Of a stretch of DNA of 28,797 nucleotides, positions 22,635-28,797 are shown in pieces. How positions within the stretch are numbered: position 1 is the stretch's first letter; each line of letters starts with the position of its first letter. The notes below the pieces were generated by a model. It saw nothing but the letters and a program-made list of their open reading frames with translations. It did not search any database and was not told where the DNA came from. Source of the stretch: CAYNCE01 sp964522515. GTDB taxonomy: Bacteria > Patescibacteriota > Patescibacteriia > UBA2196. A program made the position numbers and the translations under genes. The DNA lies in contig CAZFWC010000008.1 of NCBI GenBank assembly GCA_964522515.1, forward strand, positions 1 through 28,797. Direction: 5' to 3'.

Positions 22635-22652
22635 CCCCCTTCAAAAAGGGGG
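22635..22652. terminator. GC-rich hairpin between convergent genes
   Basis: CCCCCTT (22635-22641) and AAGGGGG (22646-22652) form a strong stem with a 4-nt loop, shared by the ends of the DciA-like and comF genes. No clear T-run on either strand, so it may be a bidirectional block or another repeat. Confidence 0.6.
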
Positions 22653-22664
22653 GGAACCATAATT

Positions 22665-23405
22665 TTATCCTCTAGCAATTGCTAATCCTAAAACTTTTTT
22701 TACTCCATTATTTTTTAAAACTTTCGCCATTTCATTCATTGTTGCGCCAGTTGTAATCACATCATCAATTAATAAAATATTTTCAGGAGTTGGCTCCACC
22801 CCTCTTGGGTGGAGCCTGTTTGTTATTTCAGTAAAAACTTTATTTAGTGGTTTGAACACGATGGCTCCACGCAAAGCGATGGAGCCAACCAACTCAAACG
22901 CTCCTTGAATGTTTTTATTTCTATCTTTACTTTTTAACTTTACTTGCGGTAAAGTATATTTTTTTCTTTTAATTAAATTATTATTAAATTTCATTTTAAA
23001 TTCTTTTGACAATAATTTTGCTAATAATTCTGCTTGATTAAACCCACGCCAAGCAAACCGTCGTTTGTGCAAAGGCACTGGAACAATAATAAAATCTTTT
23101 AAATCAACTGAATTTTGTTTTAATAAATTAATTTTTTTAATTAATAATTTTGCTAATGGTTTTGTTAATTCTTGAACAAAACTGTATTTAAATTTATGAA
23201 TTGCGTTTTGTAAAATTTTATTTTCCCAATCTGAAGCAATAAAAAAACCATCTAAATAAGACGGTGACAAATCAATTGATTCAAAAATACTTTCATTAAT
23301 TAATAATTTTTCAAAACATTTTTCACACAAAACTACATCTTGCTTACCGCAATTCAAACATTTAACAGGAAATAAAATATCTAAAATAAATTTTTTAATT
23401 TGCAT
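22665..23405 (-). CDS. comF: ComF-family phosphoribosyltransferase-like protein with element insertion
   Basis: 246 residues. Zinc-ribbon-like start CLNCGKQDVVLCEKC (about 16-30), then VPVPLHKRRFAWRGFNQAELLA (about 108-129), KSKDRNKNIQGAF, and the phosphoribosyl-binding loop ILLIDDVITTGATMNE (about 210-225). ComF proteins assist DNA uptake in competent bacteria, and CPR organisms commonly keep them. Between QGAFELV and ENILLIDD, where relatives have only a few residues, there are about 34 extra residues (about 174-207: IALRGAIVFKPLNKVF...NRLHPRGVEPTP). They coincide exactly with a 101-bp palindromic element. The frame and catalytic motif are intact, so the protein is probably functional. It follows clpC by 19 nt. 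Confidence 0.92.
   Translation of the reverse strand: MQIKKFILDILFPVKCLNCGKQDVVLCEKCFEKLLINESIFESIDLSPSYLDGFFIASDWENKILQNAIHKFKYSFVQELTKPLAKLLIKKINLLKQNSVDLKDFIIVPVPLHKRRFAWRGFNQAELLAKLLSKEFKMKFNNNLIKRKKYTLPQVKLKSKDRNKNIQGAFELVGSIALRGAIVFKPLNKVFTEITNRLHPRGVEPTPENILLIDDVITTGATMNEMAKVLKNNGVKKVLGLAIARG
22789..22889. mobile_element. Full-length family A element, 101 bp, in frame inside comF
   Basis: Terminal inverted repeats GTTGGCTCCA (22789-22798) and TGGAGCCAAC (22880-22889). Hairpin 1 at 22792-22816 is a perfect 10-bp stem with a 5-nt loop; hairpin 2 is at 22863-22886. The linker is nearly identical to the 14226-14326 copy, with one extra A here balanced by one base fewer in hairpin 2. It encodes a loop just before the active-site strand of ComF. 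Confidence 0.9.
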
Positions 23406-23424
23406 TTTATTGTTTTTTTAATTT

Positions 23425-26040
23425 TTATTTTTTAAAAACAACTTCTTTATCCCATCCAATATTTATAATTTCTCCATTTTTAATTTCACTAGACAAAATT
23501 TTGTCTGCTAAATTATTTTCTATTCTATTTTCAACAACTCGTCGAACATTTCGCGCGCCAGTTTGAAAAGAATAAGCTTCTTGAACCAACATTTGAATAA
23601 TTTTTTTGTCAAAAATTAATTTAATATTTTTACTTTCTAAATTTTTATTTAATTTATTTAATTCTAAAACAACAATCTTCTCCATTGATTTTATGCTTAA
23701 TGGTTTAAACAGTAAAATTTTATCTAAACGATTTAAAAATTCTGGGCGAAAAGTTTGCATTAATTTTTCTTGAGTAATTTCATTATTTTTCCAATCACTT
23801 CCAAACCCAATACTTTTTTTATTTAATTCATCACTTCCTAAATTTGAAGTTAAAATTATAATTGTATTTTTAAAATTAACTTTTTTACCAGAAGCGTCAG
23901 TTAGTTCACCTTGATCTAAAATTTGCAATAAAATATTAAAAACTTCTGGATGAGCTTTTTCAATTTCATCAAACAACACAACACAATAAGGATTTCTACG
24001 AACAGTTTCAGTTAAACGCCCACCTTCTTTATATCCAATGTAACCTGCTGGTGCGCCAATTAATCGTGATAAATTAAACTTATCAGCAAACTCTGACATA
24101 TCAAAACGCGCCAAAGACGCTTGTTTATTTTTTCTTTTAAAAATTTCTTGAGCTAAAACTTTTGCGGTTTCTGTTTTTCCTGTGCCAGTGGTTCCTAAAA
24201 ACATAAAAGATCCAAGAGGTCTATTTTTTCCAGACAAACCAGCTTTAGCTCGTTTTAAATAAAAAGCTAATTGTTTTAAAACATCATCTTGCCCAATAAT
24301 TTTTTTTGCTAATCTTTTTTCAATATTAATTAATCGCTTTTTTAAGCTAACTAAATTTTCCAAAGGCGTTCCTGTTGCTTGACTAACAACTTCAGCAACA
24401 TCTTGTACAGTAATTTTACCAATCCATTTATCAACAATTTGTTTTTGTGAAATTCTTTCCTGCGTAGCAAAATATTCATTTTGCAATTCAACTTCTTTTT
24501 GTTTTAATTTTAAAGCAGTTGGATAATCTTCATTTTTTACTTTATTTATTTTTTGTTCATCAATTTCTTCAATCTTTTTTTCAAGTAATTTTAATTTCCG
24601 CAAATCTTCATCAATAATATTTGAATCAACTTTAATTTTAGCTGCTGCTTCATCAATTAAATCAATTGCTTTGTCTGGTAAAAATTTTTCTGGTAAATAT
24701 TGAGAAGAAAATTCAACAGCTGATTGAATTGCTTCATCTGTAATTTTAACTAAATGATGTTTTTCATAATTATTTTTTACACCTTGCAAAATTTCAATTG
24801 CTTCTTCAGTGCTTGGTTCTAAAACTTGCACTGTCTGAAATCGTCTGTCTAAAGCAGCGTCCTCTTCAATATATTTTTTGTATTCTATAAAAGTTGTTGC
24901 TCCAATACAACGAAGCTCTCCTCTTGCTAAAGCTGGTTTTAAAATGTTAGCTACATCCATTGAACCTGGCATTGAACCTGCGCCAACAACATTATGCAAC
25001 TCATCAATAAAAAGAATAATATCAGGATTATTTTTAACTTCCTCAATAATTTGTTTAATTCGAGCTTCAAATTCTCCTCGAACCATTGCTCCAGCAACAA
25101 TTGTATTTAAATCAAGAGAATAAATTTTTTTATTTAATAAAATATCTGGCACATCTGCTTGCAATATCTTTTTACCTAAACCTTCAATAATTGCCGTTTT
25201 ACCAACACCTGGTTCACCAAGCAACACTGGATTATTTTTTGTTCTACGAGATAAAATTTGAATTACTCTTTTTATTTCATCACTCCGACCAACCACAGGG
25301 TCAATATTTTTTTGCACTTGCGAATCTGTTAAATCGCGCGCAAAATAACTTAACAACATTTTCTTTTGTTTTTTAATTTTATATTTTTTTTGCCCTGCGT
25401 CTTTATTGTGCGAGGTTTCTTTAACTAAAACTTTTTTTACTGGCTGATTTTTTGTTTCTGTTTCAGGCAACAAATTGCTTTGCTCAATTATTTTATCCAT
25501 TTGATTAAAAATATCTTCTTCAGGGACACCAATGTCGCTCATCATTTTCCCCAACTTTTCAACTGTTTGACTCATTGTTTCAAAACCAATTGCAGATTCA
25601 AAAACTAATTCTAATTGTTGAACAACTTTTTGTCCGTCAACTCCATTTGATAATAATATTTTTCTCATTTTAAAATTATTAACATCTATTAAAGAAAACA
25701 ATAAATGCTCTGTGCTAATATAAAATTGATCAAATCTTGCTGCCAAACTAACTGATTTTTCAATCACGCGTTTTGCTAAATCTGAAAAAATAATTTGTTT
25801 CTTTGAATCATTAAAATTATTAACAAATATTTTATTTAATAATTTATTTTTCTTTTTTTCATTTAAATTAAAACCAGATTTATCTAAAATTTCTCTAGCA
25901 ATTGAACCTTTTGATTCAATTAACGCCCAAAACAAATCTTCTGTATCAATTTGTTTTTTATTTAAACTCAAAGCAAGTATTTTAGAATTTTCTAAAACAT
26001 TTATTAAACGAGAAGTGAATTTATTTAAAATTGTTTGCAT
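23425..26040 (-). CDS. clpC: ClpC/ClpA-type AAA+ unfoldase
   Basis: 871 residues. Two Clp N-terminal repeats (about 1-150; IDTEDLFWALIE and ISTEHLLFSLID), first AAA+ domain with GEPGVGKT (275-282) and ILFIDELHN (342-350), a short coiled-coil middle region (about 475-530, KLKLLEKKIEEIDEQ), and second AAA+ domain with GTTGTGKT (about 617) and VVLFDEIEKAHPEV. After TSNLGSDELNKK comes SIGFGSD. An (I/L/V)G(F/L) tripeptide at this position is the ClpP-docking loop, which favours a ClpC-like protease partner over a ClpB disaggregase. It unfolds protein substrates for degradation. The start is preceded by GAGAGG inside the end of htpX (4-nt gap), so htpX-clpC-comF form one operon. Confidence 0.93.
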   Translation of the reverse strand: MQTILNKFTSRLINVLENSKILALSLNKKQIDTEDLFWALIESKGSIAREILDKSGFNLNEKKKNKLLNKIFVNNFNDSKKQIIFSDLAKRVIEKSVSLAARFDQFYISTEHLLFSLIDVNNFKMRKILLSNGVDGQKVVQQLELVFESAIGFETMSQTVEKLGKMMSDIGVPEEDIFNQMDKIIEQSNLLPETETKNQPVKKVLVKETSHNKDAGQKKYKIKKQKKMLLSYFARDLTDSQVQKNIDPVVGRSDEIKRVIQILSRRTKNNPVLLGEPGVGKTAIIEGLGKKILQADVPDILLNKKIYSLDLNTIVAGAMVRGEFEARIKQIIEEVKNNPDIILFIDELHNVVGAGSMPGSMDVANILKPALARGELRCIGATTFIEYKKYIEEDAALDRRFQTVQVLEPSTEEAIEILQGVKNNYEKHHLVKITDEAIQSAVEFSSQYLPEKFLPDKAIDLIDEAAAKIKVDSNIIDEDLRKLKLLEKKIEEIDEQKINKVKNEDYPTALKLKQKEVELQNEYFATQERISQKQIVDKWIGKITVQDVAEVVSQATGTPLENLVSLKKRLINIEKRLAKKIIGQDDVLKQLAFYLKRAKAGLSGKNRPLGSFMFLGTTGTGKTETAKVLAQEIFKRKNKQASLARFDMSEFADKFNLSRLIGAPAGYIGYKEGGRLTETVRRNPYCVVLFDEIEKAHPEVFNILLQILDQGELTDASGKKVNFKNTIIILTSNLGSDELNKKSIGFGSDWKNNEITQEKLMQTFRPEFLNRLDKILLFKPLSIKSMEKIVVLELNKLNKNLESKNIKLIFDKKIIQMLVQEAYSFQTGARNVRRVVENRIENNLADKILSSEIKNGEIINIGWDKEVVFKK

Positions 26041-26044
26041 ATTT

Positions 26045-26935
26045 TTACATTCCTCTCAAAACTTTAATCCTTTCTTCGATTGGCGGATGAGTTGAAAACA
26101 TTTTTGCGATTCCTTTTTTAGATTTTGCGCCAAAAGGGTTTGAAAAATACAAATGAGCTGTTGCGTTGCTTGCTCTTTTCATTGGAGCTTGGTGTTCTGA
26201 AATTTTTTCTAAAGCTCTTGCTAATCCTTCTGGATAACGAGTCAAAAGTGAAGCAGAAGCATCAGCTAAAAATTCTCTTTTTCTCGAAATCGCCAGTTGA
26301 ATTATTTTAGCAATTATTGGAGATAAAATCAAGAGCGCTAAACCAATAATCATAATTATACTTTGAGATTGTCCCCCACTTTTACTATTTCGTCTGCCTC
26401 CGCCAAATAATCTAAATCTTAAAAATAAATCCGAAAACAAAACTAAAATTCCAACTAAAACAACCACGACCATCATTAAACGAATATCATAATTTTTAAT
26501 GTGTGAGAGTTCGTGAGCAATCACGCCTTCTAATTCTTCATTTTCTAATTTATCAATTAAACCTTGTGTTAAAGCAATTGAAGCGTGTTTTGGATCACGG
26601 CCAGTTGCAAAAGCATTTGGAAAACTTTCTGGAATAATATAAATTTTTGGCATTTGTAAACCAGCAGTAATGCAAAGATTTTCAACTAAACGATAAATAT
26701 AAGGATTATCATTTTTTTGCAAAGGACCTTTTGCGCCAGCGCTTTTTAAAACAACTTTATCTCCAGAAAAATAACTTCCTAAACTCATAAAAACTGAAAT
26801 CACTACTGCAAAAATTAAAAATTCAATTGCACTATAATAATAAAATAAAAAATAACCCACGCCTAAAACAACAATAATAAATATTGCAATTAAAATTAAA
26901 GTTTTGCGTTTGTTTGATTCAATTTGAGAATACAT
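26045..26935 (-). CDS. htpX: HtpX-family membrane zinc metalloprotease
   Basis: 296 residues. N-terminal membrane helices (about 12-30 and 37-55), the zinc motif HELSHIKNYD (141-150; HExxH), the third ligand region REFLADASA (about 220-228) and further helices at about 155-172 and 192-212. It ends STHPPIEERIKVLRGM, the family signature. It degrades damaged membrane proteins. Paired with the ClpC-like unfoldase 4 nt downstream, it makes a protein quality-control operon. The 5' side has AGAAATTA/AGAAATTG octamer repeats in the 53-nt gap after the four-helix-bundle gene. Confidence 0.97.
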   Translation of the reverse strand: MYSQIESNKRKTLILIAIFIIVVLGVGYFLFYYYSAIEFLIFAVVISVFMSLGSYFSGDKVVLKSAGAKGPLQKNDNPYIYRLVENLCITAGLQMPKIYIIPESFPNAFATGRDPKHASIALTQGLIDKLENEELEGVIAHELSHIKNYDIRLMMVVVVLVGILVLFSDLFLRFRLFGGGRRNSKSGGQSQSIIMIIGLALLILSPIIAKIIQLAISRKREFLADASASLLTRYPEGLARALEKISEHQAPMKRASNATAHLYFSNPFGAKSKKGIAKMFSTHPPIEERIKVLRGM

Positions 26936-26939
26936 ATTT

Positions 26940-26963
26940 AGAAATTAAGAAATTGAGAAATTA
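26940..26963. repeat. Octamer repeat AGAAATTA/G x3
   Basis: Three copies (26940-26947, 26948-26955, 26956-26963) directly upstream of the htpX start. On the coding strand they read TAATTTCT, related to the AATTTCT repeats before infB. Confidence 0.7.
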
Positions 26964-26988
26964 AGGGATTTATTTAAAAAAATTAAAA

Positions 26989-27360
26989 TTAAAAATTTTT
27001 ACTTTTATAATTTGAACTAATTAAAGCATTAAGCGCCGGCTTAATGTTGTTGTATAATTTTATTATTTGATTATATATTTCTTGATTTATTATTTTTCTT
27101 TCAAATAATAAATCTAACCAATGTTTAGATTCCAACAAAGAACCTCTTGAAATATAATAAAATTTTATTTTATCTAAATAATGATATCGTCCGTAGCCTT
27201 CTGCAATATTAGCTCCTACAGAATCAACACTTCTAACAAACTGATCTCCAATTATTTTTTTTATTTGCCAACCTAATGTCTCATAAACTTTCCGAGCTTC
27301 TTTACTGTATTCTTTAGCCAATTGATAAACTTTAAAATTATCTAATGTGATGTAAGACAT
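26989..27360 (-). CDS. Four-helix-bundle protein (S23/IVS type)
   Basis: 123 residues. FKVYQLAKEYSKEARKVYETLG, then FVRSVDSVGANIAEGYGR (about 41-58) and YYISRGSLLESKHWLDLLFERKII, match the family often annotated as S23 ribosomal protein or four-helix-bundle protein. Members are first known from intervening sequences of 23S rRNA genes and form pentameric helical bundles related to diversity-retroelement Avd proteins. Their role is unclear. No rRNA gene or reverse transcriptase is nearby. AAGGA lies 10 nt before the ATG. It stands alone between two repeat-containing gaps, a setting typical for mobile family members. Confidence 0.9.
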   Translation of the reverse strand: MSYITLDNFKVYQLAKEYSKEARKVYETLGWQIKKIIGDQFVRSVDSVGANIAEGYGRYHYLDKIKFYYISRGSLLESKHWLDLLFERKIINQEIYNQIIKLYNNIKPALNALISSNYKSKNF

Positions 27361-27374
27361 ATTTTATAATTCCT

Positions 27375-27430
27375 TAATTTCCCTGTCCGCCGTAGCTTTA
27401 GCAAAGGAGGATCCTTTCTTAATTTCTTAA
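27375..27430. repeat. Family C palindrome (copy 4) within a TTAATTTC array
   Basis: CCTGTCCGCCGTAGCT (27382-27397) and AGCAAAGGAGGATCC (27400-27414) form the hairpin. It is flanked by TTAATTTC on the left and TTTCTTAATTTCTTAATT on the right, as though inserted into an AATTTCT-type array. Intergenic. Confidence 0.8.
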
Positions 27431-27440
27431 TTGCTTATAT

Positions 27441-27465
27441 AAAAAAACCACTTATTTAAAAGTAG
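27441..27465 (-). terminator. Terminator of the propeller-protein gene
   Basis: On the minus strand, CTACTT pairs with AAGTGG (one G-T pair), followed by a run of seven T (27441-27447). It lies 27 nt after the stop at 27493. Confidence 0.75.
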
Positions 27466-27492
27466 CATAAATTAAAACAGAATTCAAATTTT

Positions 27493-28776
27493 TTATTTAA
27501 GTTGTATTTTATAAATTTTCTGCGTTAAATTATCATAAAAAAATAAATATTTATTATTTTTAGATAAATAAATTTGTGAAATTGAAAAATTATTTTCCTC
27601 ATTTAAAACAGGATCAGCAATTAATTTATTAAATCCTGTTGTTAAATCAATTTCATAAATCAAATCATTTGTCTGTGTAATTAATTCTGGATAAAGTCCT
27701 GTGCCTTCTTGCAATTCTTTTGGAACAGCGCAAAAAACTTTTGTTTCAGATTGAAAAACACATTTGTCAACCCAGGTTGATAATTTTAAATTAAATTTAT
27801 GTTGACCTAAAATATCCTGACGCGCGTCAACAATCCACAATTCTGGATTATAATTATTTCTAGCATTTACAATTTGATAAAGAATTTTATTTCCAGTCAC
27901 AGACCAAATGCCTTTAAAATTGCTTCCGTCAACTATTAAAGATTTATTGTTTTCTCCTTGCAAACCAATAAAAAATATTTCAGATTTATCAAGCCCAATT
28001 GGTTTTGAATAAAGAGCGACAACTTCATTATTTGGAGACCAAGAAATTTGCACAAAATCCGCGTTAGCTCCCAAAGATTCAATAAGTTCAGTTTGCCCGC
28101 CTTTAGGATCAGTCACAGCCAGCCAATTATTTTCTTTGTCGTCTGACAAATATTTATAAGCCACTTGATCTTGATTAGAAAATTCTGGCTCATTAATTTC
28201 TTTGCTTAAAGTTGTTTGTTTTTGTTTTGCAAAATCATATAAAATTTTACTTGCGTCTGGATAACTAATTATTGCTTTTGTTTTATCTTTTGACCAAAAA
28301 ATATTTTCAACATTAAAAAATTCTTGGTCGCTTAATAAAACTGGTTCTCCTGTTGCTTCTGAAATTGTGTAAAATTTGTTATCTTCTGAATTATAAAAAG
28401 CAATTCCATTTCCATCTGCTGAAAGTGTTGGGCTAAGAACTTTATTTTCAAAAAAAGGAAACGAAATTGTTTTTCTTCCTTGAGCAATTTGATCTGGAGT
28501 TTTTTGTAAATCTGTTTCGCTTAACAATTCAAGATCTTCACTAACTGGCAAATCTCCACAATCGTCACCAACACAAACAACTTCAGCGTCAAATCCTTCT
28601 CCAGTTTTTGGTAGTTCTCCGCTTGGTAAATTATAAATTTCTTGTCCTGGAGTTGTGCTAGTTGTACGAAAAAATAAAAAATAAATTCCAAATCCTAAAC
28701 CAAAACAAACTGCTAAAAATAAAATTATTAGTAGAATTTTTTTTATATTAAGTTGAGAAAAAAAATCTAAATTCAT
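27493..28776 (-). CDS. Membrane-anchored TolB/PD40-like beta-propeller protein
   Basis: 427 residues. One N-terminal membrane anchor (about 13-36, KILLIILFLAVCFGLGFGIYFLFF), a Thr/Gly/Glu linker with VVCVGDDCGDLP, then repeated blades: SPTLSADGNGIAFYN, FWSKDKTKAIISYP, QISWSPNNEVVALYS, GIWSVTGNKILYQI and QIYLSKNNKYLFFYD. S.DG/S.NNK turns like these are typical of WD40-like PD40/TolB propellers. The propeller should face outside the cell; a binding or scaffold role is likely, with partner unknown. The start at 28776 has AGGA 5 nt upstream. The gene is complete within the window and is followed by its own terminator. Confidence 0.8.
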   Translation of the reverse strand: MNLDFFSQLNIKKILLIILFLAVCFGLGFGIYFLFFRTTSTTPGQEIYNLPSGELPKTGEGFDAEVVCVGDDCGDLPVSEDLELLSETDLQKTPDQIAQGRKTISFPFFENKVLSPTLSADGNGIAFYNSEDNKFYTISEATGEPVLLSDQEFFNVENIFWSKDKTKAIISYPDASKILYDFAKQKQTTLSKEINEPEFSNQDQVAYKYLSDDKENNWLAVTDPKGGQTELIESLGANADFVQISWSPNNEVVALYSKPIGLDKSEIFFIGLQGENNKSLIVDGSNFKGIWSVTGNKILYQIVNARNNYNPELWIVDARQDILGQHKFNLKLSTWVDKCVFQSETKVFCAVPKELQEGTGLYPELITQTNDLIYEIDLTTGFNKLIADPVLNEENNFSISQIYLSKNNKYLFFYDNLTQKIYKIQLK

Positions 28777-28797
28777 AAAATCCTAAAAACTAAAAAT

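Noticed and set aside
26989..27360. Diversity-generating retroelement accessory gene (avd)
   Set aside because: The four-helix-bundle family is related, but there is no reverse transcriptase, template repeat or variable repeat in the window.

Overview
The window is a very AT-rich chromosomal segment that looks like a Candidate Phyla Radiation (Patescibacteria, probably Parcubacteria-type) genome. This is inferred from gene content and style: a small tightly packed gene set, many short membrane-anchored proteins of unknown function, a DUF721/DciA-like protein, an S23-type four-helix-bundle protein, a DHH phosphoesterase with variant motifs, and a giant surface protein with an N-terminal helix-turn-helix domain. 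No in-frame TGA is needed anywhere, so the standard bacterial code applies. A run of exactly 100 N (479-578) is an assembly gap.

Layout. (1) 1-4590, minus: a giant repeat-rich surface protein, cut by the window edge and by the gap. (2) 4591-6817: about 2.2 kb almost free of genes. It holds a well-supported small-RNA candidate (4665-4801), a 1.4-kb extremely AT-rich stretch with degenerate direct repeats and TGTGCACA/DnaA-box-like motifs, and a truncated transposase-like ORF. (3) 6818-9352, minus: a small membrane protein and the groES-groEL operon. (4) 9458-12728: cell-envelope genes (O-antigen-ligase-like protein, family 2 glycosyltransferase) and a nucleotidyltransferase-fold protein. (5) 13083-15733, minus: DHH phosphoesterase, then a two-gene unit of membrane protein plus glycosyltransferase. 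(6) 15915-22610, plus: infB-rmuC, then a UvrD-type helicase/nuclease fusion overlapping a DciA-like gene. (7) 22665-28776, minus: comF, clpC-like, htpX, four-helix-bundle protein and a membrane-anchored propeller protein.

The most striking property is a population of short palindromic repeats that sit in intergenic DNA and also, without breaking the frame, inside protein-coding genes. Family A is a GGCTCCA...TGGAGCC hairpin. Its longest form is a 101-bp, two-hairpin, MITE-like unit found once in the leader of the DHH gene and once inside comF. Families B (TCCCGAG/CTCGGGA), C (TCCGCC.../...GGAGGA) and D (TTTACCC.GTCA ends) interrupt groES, the ligase, the nucleotidyltransferase, infB, the helicase and the surface protein. 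They resemble in behaviour the Rickettsia palindromic elements. Separate 7- and 8-nt tandem repeats also lie in coding DNA, often next to these palindromes.

Transcription signals are unusually legible. Several genes show an extended -10 (TGn + hexamer) exactly 6 nt before the start codon, implying leaderless mRNAs. The divergent infB and membrane-protein promoters share one -35 site. The DHH gene has a near-consensus promoter followed by a 146-nt leader filled by the palindromic element. All coordinates were derived by reading the sequence; no database search was run.
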